Source: Methylomonas lenta (lineage in GTDB: Bacteria > Pseudomonadota > Gammaproteobacteria > Methylococcales > Methylomonadaceae). Taken from it: 64,000 nt of DNA. The stretch is from the NCBI RefSeq assembly GCF_001644015.1, contig NZ_LUUI01000117.1, positions 1 through 64,000 of the forward strand, read 5' to 3'. How positions within the stretch are numbered: the stretch's first letter is position 1; every line of letters starts with the position of its first letter. Both the position numbers and the translations under genes were made by a program. Positions 17,155 to 26,841 of this stretch are shown here, one piece after another. Under the pieces are notes generated by a model that made no database searches, was not told where the DNA came from, and was given only the letters and a program-made list of their open reading frames with translations.

Positions 17155-18606
17155 ATGAAACTTAAAACATTATCAATTGCTATTGCCTTGAGTTTATTGC
17201 CTGTAATGCCTAAGGCAATCGAGATTGATAAACTGCAATTGCCAGACATGGGTGATTCCTCCGGAGCATTAATTTCTCCCGCTGAAGAAAAAGAATTTGG
17301 CGCAGCTTTTTTTCGAAACTTACATTCTCAAACTGAAATCAGCCAGGATTTGGAAATTCAGCAGTATATTCAGTCTATAGGCCGGCAATTAGCCACCAAC
17401 AGTGATAACCCCTCTACCCCATTTTACTTTTTTGTCGTCATGGATCCGGACATTAATGCGTTTGCCGGCCCAGGTGGCTACATAGGCGTCAACTCCGGCT
17501 TAATATTGCTAACAGAAGCAGAAAGCGAACTGGCATCGGTCATGGCGCATGAGATTGGCCACGTCACCCAACGCCACCTTTACCGCCAAATCGAAGCGGC
17601 CAGCAAAATGTCCATTCCCATCGTTGCGGCAACCCTGGCGGCAATTTTGATCGGCACCCAGTCGCCGCAAATGGGTCAGGCGGCGTTGATGGCTGTACAA
17701 GCCGGTAGCGTACAATTTCAGATTAATTTCACCCGCGACAATGAAAAAGAAGCTGACCGGGTGGGCATGCAAACCTTAGCCAATTCCAGCTTCGACCCTC
17801 GTAGTATGCCAACTTTCTTTGAACGCTTACAGCAATCTACTCGCTATTACGGCAAAGGCGTGCCTGAGTTTTTAAGAACTCACCCGGTTTCGGAAAGCCG
17901 TATCGCCGACACCCGCGGTCGAGCAGAAACCTTTCCATACCGTCAATATCCGGACTCCATGGGCTATTTGCTGACAAAAGCAAAATTGTATGTTCTAGCC
18001 ACCGCCAATAAGGATGCCGCTATCAAACATTTTTCCACGCTGGAACAGCAAGGCACGGACGAACAACGCGCTATCGCCCGTTATGGCATGGGATTGATCT
18101 ATTTGCAAAATTTACAATATCCAGCAGCCAGTGAGATCTTTCAAAAACTGCTCGAGAAATACCCCAACCAACCTCAATACATTGCTGCTCTGGCTCGTAC
18201 AGCCATGGAAAGTCGAGACTACAACAAAGCCAATCAATTGTTTGCCCGCGCAGCACAAAGCTTTCCAAGCAACGATGCCATCAAAATCGAATACACCCGC
18301 TGCTTATTAAAAAGTGGCAAACCGGAACAAGCCAAACAGGTACTACTTGGATTGCCGAACGATCAAAAAGAGCGGGCATTTTATTTTCAATTGTTGGCGC
18401 AAATTTATGCCGACCTGAATCAAGCTGGCGAGTCTCATCGCTATATGGCGGAGTATTACTATGCCAGCGGTCAAACAGAAGATGCCATTATGCAAATCCG
18501 TCTGGCTACGCAGGAAAAAAATCTCAGCTATCAGCTTCAGGCTATTTTGGGTGAACGTTTAAATTTCTTTCTAAGCGAAGAAGAAGAAAGACAGAAAAAT
18601 AGATAG
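17155..18606 (+). CDS. bepA: M48 periplasmic metalloprotease/chaperone BepA-like
   Basis: A 483-residue secreted protein: signal peptide to about residue 23, then an M48 protease domain with HEIGHVTQRH (about 131-140) and the downstream zinc ligand in EKEADRVGM (about 197). A C-terminal TPR array starts near residue 275. BepA/YfgC degrades or matures outer-membrane proteins such as LptD at the BAM complex. The length matches the family. It is divergent from tusDC across 130 bases. Confidence 0.9.
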   Translation: MKLKTLSIAIALSLLPVMPKAIEIDKLQLPDMGDSSGALISPAEEKEFGAAFFRNLHSQTEISQDLEIQQYIQSIGRQLATNSDNPSTPFYFFVVMDPDINAFAGPGGYIGVNSGLILLTEAESELASVMAHEIGHVTQRHLYRQIEAASKMSIPIVAATLAAILIGTQSPQMGQAALMAVQAGSVQFQINFTRDNEKEADRVGMQTLANSSFDPRSMPTFFERLQQSTRYYGKGVPEFLRTHPVSESRIADTRGRAETFPYRQYPDSMGYLLTKAKLYVLATANKDAAIKHFSTLEQQGTDEQRAIARYGMGLIYLQNLQYPAASEIFQKLLEKYPNQPQYIAALARTAMESRDYNKANQLFARAAQSFPSNDAIKIEYTRCLLKSGKPEQAKQVLLGLPNDQKERAFYFQLLAQIYADLNQAGESHRYMAEYYYASGQTEDAIMQIRLATQEKNLSYQLQAILGERLNFFLSEEEERQKNR

Positions 18607-18729
18607 CCAAACATTAGAAATTACCCATATTGCCAAGTTTTTGATTCAGAAGATTAATTTCGGCCCGAAACTACTTTTGCAAAAAAAACCTACTTTTTTG
18701 ATGGACATCACATTTTATTTTACTTAGAC

Positions 18730-18917
18730 TGTACCCACCTTATTAGGAGTGCACTCGGTCATTAGACCAAGGCTTTGAGGGGAGGGAAGCGGCCTGTAGC
18801 TATGGCGCATAACAACAATAATAACAGTAACTGCTTGACTAAATTGCCTTAACCGGCAAGCGTCCAACATAAAATAACAATAACAGGACGAGCCCGCTTC
18901 ATGCGGGCTTTTTATTT
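18730..18917 (+). ncRNA. structured RNA element, copy A, terminator-ended
   Basis: Its 3' ~150 bases align by eye with the minus-strand element at 26296-26490. Shared blocks in order are an ACCTT-ATT-AGG-GTG hairpin, TTTGAGG with a purine-rich GGA tract, AACAACAATAATAA, a small hairpin (here TTGCC 18844-18848 / GGCAA 18855-18859), then CGTCC (18861-18865) pairing with GGACG (18886-18890) across an A-rich 20-base loop, and a terminator. The small hairpin differs in sequence between copies but still pairs. No coding frame is shared. I infer a small RNA or terminator-type regulatory RNA of unknown class. Confidence 0.6.
18891..18917 (+). terminator. Rho-independent terminator ending RNA element A
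   Basis: AGCCCGC / GCGGGCT form a perfect 7-bp stem with a 5-base loop, followed by a run of T (TTTTTATTTT). Confidence 0.85.
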
Positions 18918-18953
18918 TGTATTATTTTCTGCAGCATTTCCAAGTCGCTTAAG

Positions 18954-18983
18954 TGGCTAACACAGCCATTTTTCAATTATAAT
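18954..18983 (+). promoter_or_regulatory. probable sigma-70 promoter of rpoZ-spoT
   Basis: A perfect TATAAT (18978-18983) lies 74 bases before the rpoZ start. The -35 region is weak (TGGCTA, 18-base spacing). It lies just beyond the RNA element A terminator. Confidence 0.5.
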
Positions 18984-19056
18984 AGCGACTTACCGTTGTT
19001 AGCTATTGCAGCTAACGCAGCATGACTTACCCATCCACCCCACAAAAGGCTCAAAA

Positions 19057-19296
19057 ATGGCACGTGTTACCGTTGAAGATTGTTTAGAGAATGTTGAAAA
19101 CCGTTTCAAACTGGTTTTATTAGCTGGCAAACGCGCCAGACAATTGGAAAAAGGTGCTGACGAGTTTTTGCCGCGCGGCAGGGATAAAGACACTGTCTTG
19201 GCATTACGTGAGATTGCCGCAGGTTTTGTCAACGAAGGAAACATAGACCAACTTCATCGTGGCGGCAACGTATCTGACAGCTTTCTGGAAATTTAA
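19057..19296 (+). CDS. rpoZ: RNA polymerase omega subunit
   Basis: A 79-residue omega subunit that stabilises beta' in RNA polymerase. The start [20 protein letters not shown] and the AGKRARQL helix are diagnostic, and the ATG at 19057 gives the family's normal N-terminus. The spoT start follows eight bases after its stop, the usual rpoZ-spoT pair. The gmk gene that usually precedes it is absent. Confidence 0.95.
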   Translation: MARVTVEDCLENVENRFKLVLLAGKRARQLEKGADEFLPRGRDKDTVLALREIAAGFVNEGNIDQLHRGGNVSDSFLEI

Positions 19297-19304
19297 ACTT
19301 CCTT

Positions 19305-21485
19305 ATGGTCGAAATAGCTGCTTCAGCCCCATTACCTGATGTAGAACATCCTGAAGAAAAGCTGCTTCATCAGCTTTGCGGCATTCTTAGCAGCTATCTC
19401 GACCAAGACAACATCAATAATATTGTCCGCGCTTATCATTTTAGCGCGGGCGCTCATTCCGGCCAATTTCGCAAAAGTGGCGAAGCCTACATTTGCCATC
19501 CGGTTTCAGTCGCCATTTCATTGGCAAGCATGCACATGGATGCACACGGCATCATGGCCGCCATCCTGCATGATGTTATTGAAGACACACCTATCAGCAA
19601 GGAAGAATTAGCTGAACAATTTGGTCCGGAAGTCGCTGTATTGGTCGACGGCGTGACCAAACTCTCCAAAATCGACAGCCGCACTCGAGCCGAAGCACAA
19701 GCCGAAAATGTCAGGAAAATGTTCCTGGCCATGGCCCAAGACTTACGCGTCATCGTGGTAAAACTGGCCGACCGTTTACATAATATGCAAACCTTGGGCA
19801 ATATGCCCAGCGACAAAAAACGCCGCATTGCCAAAGAAACCTTAGAAATTTACGCCCCTATTGCCAATCGTCTGGGCATGAACGATATCCGCCATCAACT
19901 GGAATCTTTAGGCTTCAAAGCGCTGTATCCAAACCGCTATACTGCTATCAGTAATGCCGTAAAAAAATCCCGTGGCAACCGCAAGGAAATTGTCGATACA
20001 ATTTTAAGTACCGTCCAAAATCGTTTATTGGAAAACGGCATGGACTGTACGGTCGCAGGCCGCGAGAAAAACATCGCCAGCATTTATCAAAAAATGCTGA
20101 GCAAAAAAATCTCGTTTACCGATGTGTTTGATGTCTACGCTTTCCGAATTTACTGTATTCAGGTGGATGATTGCTATCGAGCCTTGGGTTGCATGCATAA
20201 TTTGTTCAAACCCATTCCCGGTCGCTTCAAAGATTACATAGCCTTACCCAAGGCTAATGGCTATCAATCCCTGCACACTATTTTGATTGGCCCTTATGGC
20301 GTGCCTATTGAGGTTCAGATACGCACCCACGAAATGCATCGTTTGTCGGAATCGGGCATTGCTGCTCACTGGCTGTATAAGTCCGATCACGAAAAAAGCG
20401 AGACCATACAAGCCCGCGCCAATGAATGGCTGCGCGATTTGCTGGAGATTCAAAAATCCGCTGGTGACTCACTGGAGTTTATCGACAACCTTAAAGTGGA
20501 TTTATTTCCGCAGGAAGTGTTTGTATTCACCCCCAAGGGCAAAATCATCAAGCTGCCACGCGGCGCCACCATTGTCGATTTTGCTTATTTAGTGCATACC
20601 GACGTTGGCAACGCCTGCATTTCAGCCCGTATCGATAAAAAACTGGTACCTTTGCAGACCAAGCTGGAAAACGGCATGACAGTAGAAGTCATTACCGCCA
20701 GCTGGGCACGACCAAACCCGCTCTGGCTGAATTACGTGGTAACGGCTAAAGCCCGCAGTTGTATTCGTGCCTATTTGAAAAACTTTAACCAGCTGGAAGC
20801 CATCAACCTGGGCCGCCGCCTGCTGGAAAAAGAATTACTCAGTCTGAACATTCAGCTTGATCAAATTGACGATAGTCAATTCGTGCATGTTTTACATGCT
20901 CTGAAAAAACATTCGCTGAATGATTTAATGGAAGACATTGGCCTGGGTAATCTGATGCCGTTTTTGGTGGCCAAACGCATCAACCAGACCGACATCAATG
21001 CCGCCGTTAAGCTGGACGATAACGAACAACAACATCACAAAAGCCCACTGATTATCAAAGGCACCGAAGGCATGGTCGTCAGCCTGGCAAAATGCTGCCA
21101 CCCCATTCCGGGCGATCACATCATAGGTTTTTTCAATCCGGGCAAAGGCATCGTGGTGCATCATCATGAATGTCGAAATAGTAACGACGTCAGAAAAAAA
21201 CAAACCTCTTGGCTGGATGTGGAATGGAGCCCGGAAGCCGTCGGCGAATTCTCTGCCGAAATCCGTATCGAACTGCTAAACCAACGCGGCTCACTCGCCA
21301 CTATCGCCTCTACCATTTCTCACATGGATTCGAACATTGAGAATATTCATGTTGTCAGTCAGGATGATCGAGTCTCGGTGGATTTATTGACACTTGCAGT
21401 ACGCAATCGCGTGCACTTAGCCAGCGTGATCCGTAAACTGAAAAAACTTTCTCTTGTTTTAAAAATCACTCGTATCAAAGCATGA
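19305..21485 (+). CDS. spoT: bifunctional (p)ppGpp synthetase/hydrolase
   Basis: A 726-residue stringent-response enzyme. The HD hydrolase domain (about 50-150) retains HPVSVA and ILHDVIEDT. The synthetase domain (about 245-360) has [20 protein letters not shown], then come TGS ([24 protein letters not shown], about 405), a zinc-finger/helical region with CCHPIPGD and a C-terminal ACT domain (about 650-726). Both active sites look intact, so it can make and degrade (p)ppGpp. Confidence 0.95.
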   Translation: MVEIAASAPLPDVEHPEEKLLHQLCGILSSYLDQDNINNIVRAYHFSAGAHSGQFRKSGEAYICHPVSVAISLASMHMDAHGIMAAILHDVIEDTPISKEELAEQFGPEVAVLVDGVTKLSKIDSRTRAEAQAENVRKMFLAMAQDLRVIVVKLADRLHNMQTLGNMPSDKKRRIAKETLEIYAPIANRLGMNDIRHQLESLGFKALYPNRYTAISNAVKKSRGNRKEIVDTILSTVQNRLLENGMDCTVAGREKNIASIYQKMLSKKISFTDVFDVYAFRIYCIQVDDCYRALGCMHNLFKPIPGRFKDYIALPKANGYQSLHTILIGPYGVPIEVQIRTHEMHRLSESGIAAHWLYKSDHEKSETIQARANEWLRDLLEIQKSAGDSLEFIDNLKVDLFPQEVFVFTPKGKIIKLPRGATIVDFAYLVHTDVGNACISARIDKKLVPLQTKLENGMTVEVITASWARPNPLWLNYVVTAKARSCIRAYLKNFNQLEAINLGRRLLEKELLSLNIQLDQIDDSQFVHVLHALKKHSLNDLMEDIGLGNLMPFLVAKRINQTDINAAVKLDDNEQQHHKSPLIIKGTEGMVVSLAKCCHPIPGDHIIGFFNPGKGIVVHHHECRNSNDVRKKQTSWLDVEWSPEAVGEFSAEIRIELLNQRGSLATIASTISHMDSNIENIHVVSQDDRVSVDLLTLAVRNRVHLASVIRKLKKLSLVLKITRIKA

Positions 21486-21877
21486 AAAAAATCATTATCT
21501 CTACTCCCTTGGCTCCACAAGCCATTGGTACATACTCTCAAGCCGTCAAAATTGACAATACAGTCTATTTGTCCGGTCAAATCGCGCTTAACCCGGAAAC
21601 CATGGAAGTGGTGGCTGGCGATATTTCAGTGCAAATTCGCCGCGTGTTTGACAACCTGAAAGCAGTTGCCGAAGCTGCCGGCGGCAATTTCTCCGATATC
21701 GTCAAACTCAATGTATTTTTAACCGATCTGAGCAACTTCCCTATCGTCAATGAAATCATGGCCGAATATTTCACACAGCCCTACCCTGCCCGCGCCGCTA
21801 TCGGCGTAGCTGCTTTACCCAAAGACGTCGGCGTCGAAATGGACGCAGTGATGGTGATAGAAGAGCCTTACTACTGA
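21482..21877 (+). CDS. ridA: RidA-family reactive intermediate deaminase
   Basis: A 131-residue YjgF/YER057c/UK114 protein that hydrolyses reactive enamine/imine intermediates from PLP enzymes. [24 protein letters not shown], the late [13 protein letters not shown] (active-site arginine) and VEMDAVMV are all present. Its ATG overlaps the spoT stop (ATGA), so it is translationally coupled to spoT. It takes the place that trmH often has between spoT and recG. Confidence 0.95.
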   Translation: MKKIIISTPLAPQAIGTYSQAVKIDNTVYLSGQIALNPETMEVVAGDISVQIRRVFDNLKAVAEAAGGNFSDIVKLNVFLTDLSNFPIVNEIMAEYFTQPYPARAAIGVAALPKDVGVEMDAVMVIEEPYY

Positions 21878-21901
21878 ACTCTCACACACTTCTAGTGCGA
21901 T

Positions 21902-24028
21902 ATGCCGATGGCAATATCAACTGAAGACCCGCAAAACCTGCCTGTCACCAAACTGACAGGCATTGGCGCTCAAACCGCCGTCCGCTTACAAAAACTGGGC
22001 ATACAAAGCCTGCAAGACCTGCTATTCCACTTACCGCAACGCTATCAAGATCGAACCCGCACACATCCCATCGGCAACCTAATCCCCGGCTTGTCCGCCT
22101 TGGTTTGCGGTACGGTTGAATTTACAGATGCCTCACAACGCGGTCGCAACAGCGTGATTTGTCGCATCAGCGACCACAGTGGATTATTGTCGTTACGCTT
22201 TTTCCATTTTTCCGTACAACAAATGCAACAACTGAAGCCTGGCGTACATCTCAGTTGTTTCGGGGAAATTCGACAAGGCTACAATGGTTTGGAGATGATT
22301 CACCCCGAATACCATATCATCCAGCCTGGCGAAACCCCAACCGAAGCCACCTTGACCCCAGTGTACCCACTTACAGAAGGCTTAGCCCAATCAACCTTGC
22401 GTCGGGCTATAAAGCAGGCGTTGACACTCTGTTTGAACCACCCCAACTCACTCAGCGAGTTTTTACCTGAAAACATCCGCCTGGCCTTGCACTACCCATC
22501 AATCGCAGAGGCCTTGGAAACCTTACACAACCCACCCGCCCACATCTCAACAGAGACTTTGTTAAATGGCGATTTACCGGCATTGAAACGCCTGGCTTTT
22601 GAAGAACTTCTAGCGCATCACCTAACGTTATTACTGGGCAAACAACATTATAAAACCTGGCAAGCACCGAGCTTTGACCTCGATTTAAAGGCAAAACAAA
22701 GCTTTATTGCGCAACTACCGTTCCAACTCACTAAAGCACAACTACGGGTGATTTCAGAAATCGAAGCCGATTGCAGTAAACCTCAACCCATGCTGAGACT
22801 GGTCCAAGGTGATGTCGGCTCGGGTAAAACCCTGGTAGCCGCCATATCAGCCTTAGCGGCGTTAAGCTCCGGTTTTCAGGTAGCTTTGATGGCACCTACC
22901 GAATTACTCGCCGAACAACATTTTCGTAATTTTAGCCAGTGGTTTGCCCACACCGACAGCCAGATAGCGTTTCTGACCGGCCAATTAAAAGGCAAAGCCC
23001 GTGCAAACACGCTGCAAGCTTTGGCCGATGGCAATGCCGGCTTGGTCATCGGCACCCATGCTTTGTTTCAAGATAGCGTCAACTTTCAAAACCTGGGGCT
23101 AGTCATCATAGACGAACAACATCGCTTTGGTGTTCAGCAACGCCTGGCTTTGCGCGCCAAAGGTCAAAACCAAGGACTGGTGCCGCATCAACTGGTTATG
23201 ACTGCTACGCCGATTCCGCGAACTCTGGCCATGTTGCAATATTCTGATTTGGATATTTCTATCATCGACGAACTGCCGCCCGGCCGTAAACCGGTCACCA
23301 CCAGCGTGATTCCTTCCGAACGACGCGAAGAAATCATCAGTCGCATCAGTCACTGGGTAGCTCAAAAGCGACAAGCGTATTGGGTCTGCACCCTGATTGA
23401 AGAATCGGAACAACTGCAATGCGAAGCAGCCGAAAACACCGCAACTTACTTACAACAAACCTTGCCGGATGTGCGTATTGGTCTGGTGCATGGCCGCATG
23501 AAAGCCAGCGATAAAGACGCAGTCATGCAGGCCTTTAAACAAGGCGAATGCGATTTACTGGTAGCCACTACCGTGATTGAAGTTGGCGTCGACGTTGCCA
23601 ATGCCGGCTTGATGATCATCGAAAACCCGGAACGGCTGGGACTATCGCAATTACACCAATTACGCGGCCGTGTGGGTCGCGGCAGTATCGAAAGTTACTG
23701 TCTATTGTTGTACCAGTCACCGCTATCGCAAACCGGCAAACAACGTTTGGCTATTTTGCGCGAAAGCAACGACGGCTTTGTGATTGCCGAAAAAGACCTG
23801 GAATTGCGCGGCCCCGGCGAGATTATCGGTAACCGGCAAACCGGACAAATTCAATTCAAAATTGCCGATTTAGTCCGCGACCGCGCGTTATTGGAGCAAG
23901 TACCGTCAGTAGCCCAAACAATTTGCCATCAACACCCGCAGGTTGTGCATGCTTTGATTCGTCGCTGGCCGGGCGGCGCGGCCCTGCAAAAACTGGATGA
24001 CCTGTTTCACACAGTTTACAGCCCTTAA
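21902..24028 (+). CDS. recG: ATP-dependent DNA helicase RecG
   Basis: A 708-residue helicase that remodels stalled forks and branched DNA. The wedge/OB domain occupies about 60-160. Walker A GDVGSGKT is near residue 304, the DEQH box (IIDEQHRFGVQQ) near 402, motif III TATPIPRTLA follows, and the C-terminal helicase motif ends in QLRGRVGRG. Two ATGs lie at the start (21902 and 21908). Last gene of the rpoZ-spoT-ridA-recG run. Confidence 0.95.
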   Translation: MPMAISTEDPQNLPVTKLTGIGAQTAVRLQKLGIQSLQDLLFHLPQRYQDRTRTHPIGNLIPGLSALVCGTVEFTDASQRGRNSVICRISDHSGLLSLRFFHFSVQQMQQLKPGVHLSCFGEIRQGYNGLEMIHPEYHIIQPGETPTEATLTPVYPLTEGLAQSTLRRAIKQALTLCLNHPNSLSEFLPENIRLALHYPSIAEALETLHNPPAHISTETLLNGDLPALKRLAFEELLAHHLTLLLGKQHYKTWQAPSFDLDLKAKQSFIAQLPFQLTKAQLRVISEIEADCSKPQPMLRLVQGDVGSGKTLVAAISALAALSSGFQVALMAPTELLAEQHFRNFSQWFAHTDSQIAFLTGQLKGKARANTLQALADGNAGLVIGTHALFQDSVNFQNLGLVIIDEQHRFGVQQRLALRAKGQNQGLVPHQLVMTATPIPRTLAMLQYSDLDISIIDELPPGRKPVTTSVIPSERREEIISRISHWVAQKRQAYWVCTLIEESEQLQCEAAENTATYLQQTLPDVRIGLVHGRMKASDKDAVMQAFKQGECDLLVATTVIEVGVDVANAGLMIIENPERLGLSQLHQLRGRVGRGSIESYCLLLYQSPLSQTGKQRLAILRESNDGFVIAEKDLELRGPGEIIGNRQTGQIQFKIADLVRDRALLEQVPSVAQTICHQHPQVVHALIRRWPGGAALQKLDDLFHTVYSP

Positions 24029-24103
24029 GCCGCCGGGCCTGGACCTATTTTCAACCGTGCCAACAACTCAATCTTTATAGCGAATATTACAGTTTTTTCT
24101 CGC

Positions 24104-24439
24104 TTATTGGGTGAACCAATAAACCCCCATACCCAACCAAGTAAGCAATAGCAACAACCACGGCAATCCGTGTTGTCGATACACAATGTGTGTTTCTATT
24201 TCCTGATCATCAGATTCAACCAATTCCGATTTTTGACTGGATACTTTCTTAAGTTTTTTATTTAACGCTCTAGCTTTTTCCTTTTGCTGTTTTTTGTAAA
24301 TATCTATACCCTGTTGTATGCCTTGTGCAATCAACTTGGTTTGTTCTTTCGTTTGGGCCGGACGTTGTATGCTTTTGGCTATTTTTAACGCGTCTTCTTG
24401 GGTTTGTGGCGATGGCTTTTGATAGCGATTATTTGTCAT
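24104..24439 (-). CDS. DUF2956-like small membrane protein
   Basis: A 111-residue protein: a polar, lysine/glutamine-rich N-terminal half (SPQTQEDALKIAKSIQRPAQTKEQ) and a C-terminal membrane helix (about 91-110, GLPWLLLLLTWLGMGVYWF). This layout matches the DUF2956 family of gammaproteobacteria, whose function is unknown. It is convergent with recG. Confidence 0.7.
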   Translation of the reverse strand: MTNNRYQKPSPQTQEDALKIAKSIQRPAQTKEQTKLIAQGIQQGIDIYKKQQKEKARALNKKLKKVSSQKSELVESDDQEIETHIVYRQHGLPWLLLLLTWLGMGVYWFTQ

Positions 24440-24603
24440 AGTGGTCGATTTCTAATATGAAATAGGCTCAATACGCATCTTCAATCAAATGTCTTTAATC
24501 CGTATTGTTCCGAGTTATAGTACCGTAAAGCATATTATCTGCGCTGGGCAGGCAAAAAAACCTTGCCAAGCCTATCGGATAACAGAATATATACCACTGT
24601 ATT

Positions 24604-25857
24604 CTAAGCCCTTAAATGGCCATCCCCATAAGCCACCCATTTATAGGTGGTTAGTTCGTCAGGCCCGACAGGACCACGGACATGAAGTTTATCTGTGCTA
24701 ATACCGACTACCGAGCCCAAACCATAATCGCCACCACCGGACAATCTTGTTGAGGCATTAATCATGACGGATGCCGAATCAACTTGCTCTTCAAATTGTT
24801 GAGCCAATTTCAGGCTTTGCGTCACAATACCGTCGGTATGGCCCGATCCATAGTGGTTGATATGATCAATGGCCAGTTCAATACCATTGACGACTTTTAC
24901 CGAAAGAATCGGTGCCAGATATTCGGTATGCCAGTCTTCTTCTGTCGCCGGCGGAATATTGGGCAATAGCTTTCGCGTCTGTTCGCAGCCGCGCAGTTCG
25001 ATTTTATTTGCAACAAATGCCGCTTGCAGCAACGGCAAAAGCTGTTCGGCACATTGTTGATCGACTAACAAGCTTTCTAGTGCGTTACAGACCTGAACGC
25101 TTTGGCATTTCGAATTTATTGCGATGCCGACAGCCTGTTCCGAATTGGCATCGGCGGCGATATACAGGTGGCAAATACCATCGTAATGTTTAATGACGGG
25201 AATTCGGGTACCTTCGGCAATGCGCTTGATTAGGTCTTTGCCGCCGCGCGGGATTAACACATCGATATAGCCGTCCATCTTCAGCAGCTCACCCACCGCT
25301 TCGTGCCCTGGGATACGAATAATCTGAATCGCATGTTGCGGTAGCCCAGCGTTAACAGCCCCTTCAATCATGGCATCGGTGAGTAATGCGTTGGTTTGCA
25401 GGGCTTCCGATCCGCCGCGCAAGATCACGGCATTACCGCTTTTGATGCACACCCCCGCTGCATCGGTGGTGACGTTGGGGCGCGACTCATAAATAATGCC
25501 GATTACGCCGAGAGGTACCGATTTTTTGTAGACCCTTAGCCCCGCCGGATTGGTGTGGCCTGCCAGTATTCGATTTAATGGGTCCGGCAACTGCGCCACT
25601 TTCTTTAAGCGGGACAGCATGTACTGAAAGGTTTTGTCATCAATCGTCAGACGCTTGATCATGGCATCCGATTGCCCTTCATCGCGGGCTTTGATGATTT
25701 CTTGGGTATTAATGTCCAGCAGCTGTTGTTTAACCGACTCCAGCGCCTCAGCCATTTTAATCAGGGCAAGGTTACGTATCGACTCGGGGGCTGATGATAA
25801 TTGGCGTGCCGCAAGACGACTTTGTTGGGCAATAACTTTGACAGCACTAGTGCTCAT
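24604..25857 (-). CDS. proA: glutamate-5-semialdehyde dehydrogenase
   Basis: A 417-residue enzyme reducing gamma-glutamyl phosphate in proline biosynthesis. PLGVIGIIYESRPNVT (about 115), SGNAVILRGGSEA, IPRGGKDLI and the active-site cysteine in NSKCQSVQVCNALE are present, and the C-terminus has ASTRLSGGGDYGLG and HVRGPVG. Length is normal. It stands alone without proB. Confidence 0.95.
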   Translation of the reverse strand: MSTSAVKVIAQQSRLAARQLSSAPESIRNLALIKMAEALESVKQQLLDINTQEIIKARDEGQSDAMIKRLTIDDKTFQYMLSRLKKVAQLPDPLNRILAGHTNPAGLRVYKKSVPLGVIGIIYESRPNVTTDAAGVCIKSGNAVILRGGSEALQTNALLTDAMIEGAVNAGLPQHAIQIIRIPGHEAVGELLKMDGYIDVLIPRGGKDLIKRIAEGTRIPVIKHYDGICHLYIAADANSEQAVGIAINSKCQSVQVCNALESLLVDQQCAEQLLPLLQAAFVANKIELRGCEQTRKLLPNIPPATEEDWHTEYLAPILSVKVVNGIELAIDHINHYGSGHTDGIVTQSLKLAQQFEEQVDSASVMINASTRLSGGGDYGLGSVVGISTDKLHVRGPVGPDELTTYKWVAYGDGHLRA

Positions 25858-26071
25858 ATAATTTGGGGTCGCTTGTTAAAGGGAATTAGAGTGGCAGAAT
25901 GCGTTGCACGAATAAATAACCATACACCTAAAACCGCATAGATCCGCTAATTTCTTTTAGCTTGGATGGGTTCAAAACTGCTGAGAGACTATGCAAGCTG
26001 CCGATAATAAAGACCAAAGCCTATATAAAACTAGTGGCGGATTTTTCACAGCCCGATTCAGTTTCTAAGCT

Positions 26072-26263
26072 TCAACCTTTAGAAAGCCATTCATCGCGCA
26101 TTTCATCCATCCGTTCAATCATTTTGTTTAATGCTTGCACAGATTCTTTATGTAATGGGTGCGCGCGATTATGAACAGGGTGTTGAGTGTCTTGCAAAAG
26201 ATCTTCAATGAAACGTTCTGCGTCCATGATTTCTTGTGGAAGTGGGTCGGATCTTTCGGCCAT
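26072..26263 (-). CDS. small conserved-looking hypothetical protein
   Basis: A 63-residue acidic, helical protein (EIMDAERFIEDLLQDTQHP, then HNRAHPLHKESVQALNKMIERM). No signal peptide or membrane segment. Its composition is protein-like, but the ribosome-binding site is poor. It begins just 33 bases beyond the terminator of RNA element B on the same strand, so read-through at that terminator could control it. Function unknown. Confidence 0.5.
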   Translation of the reverse strand: MAERSDPLPQEIMDAERFIEDLLQDTQHPVHNRAHPLHKESVQALNKMIERMDEMRDEWLSKG

Positions 26264-26295
26264 TTGAATAACAAATTAGTTTAGAAAATCAGGCA

Positions 26296-26490
26296 ATAAA
26301 AAGCCCACCTAAGTGGGCTTCGTCCGGTTTTATTATTTTTAGTGTTGGACGCCCGTCACTGCAGTGGCAGGTTGAATGCTTTCGCTCTTATTATTGTTGT
26401 ACCGTAATCACGGTCGCTTTGGTTCCTCCTCAAAATACGCATCTTGCGATTCGTACCACCCTGAATCAAGGTGCGGGCATTCTATTGGAC
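26296..26490 (-). ncRNA. structured RNA element, copy B, terminator-ended
   Basis: Minus-strand homologue of the element at 18730-18917, with the same order of blocks. On the minus strand a CACC..GGTG hairpin is followed by TTTTGAGGAGGAACC, ACAACAATAATAA, a hairpin around CACTGCAGTG (26357-26366), CGTCC (plus GGACG 26347-26351) pairing with GGACG (plus CGTCC 26321-26325) across an A-rich loop, and a terminator. The small hairpin has a different sequence from copy A but still pairs. The 63-aa gene is the nearest downstream gene. Confidence 0.6.
26297..26320 (-). terminator. Rho-independent terminator ending RNA element B
   Basis: AAGCCCAC / GTGGGCTT form a perfect 8-bp stem with a 4-base loop. 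Read on the minus strand it is followed by a T-run (TTTTTATT). Confidence 0.85.
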
Positions 26491-26841
26491 AAGTTGCTCG
26501 GTGTCCAGAAAAAATATGGCAAATAATCACAACCATGTTTGGTAGTGAATTAACCTGTGATAGCTGCAGTTTTTACTACAAATATATGCAGAAAAACCCG
26601 CCAGTCCGGCAGATAAGAATCACAATGGCGAGTTACAAACTTCAGCAGCTTGTTTATCAGCAATCAGCTGGTATATTCCCACTGCAGTTTGAAAATACAA
26701 TGCTGTATTTTCAGCAGCCGTGTTCAAGTCCAACCTCACATAGGTGAATCTTCACTATCCCCGTCAACTCAAGAAGTCAGCAAATTTTGCGCTACGAGTT
26801 GAATGGGGCTTTTTAAAGCGTCATAACAATAAGAGGCAAAT
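26491..26841. other. non-coding interval with a perfect inverted repeat
   Basis: No supportable gene. A perfect 10-bp inverted repeat, TGAAAATACA (26690-26699) and TGTATTTTCA (26704-26713) around a 4-base loop, is the only strong structure. It lacks a T-run on either side. It may be an operator for the 38-aa ORF at 26842 or for element B. Confidence 0.4.

Noticed and set aside
18802..18852. Possible small ORF starting ATGGCGCATAACAAC inside RNA element A
   Set aside because: The frame is not kept in element B, and conservation follows RNA pairing rather than codons.
26721..26733. GTTCAAGTCC, resembling a tRNA T-loop
   Set aside because: No matching acceptor, D or anticodon arms in the 70 bases upstream.
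26376..26747. 123-codon plus-strand ORF
   Set aside because: It is antisense to RNA element B, lacks a ribosome-binding site and has irregular composition.
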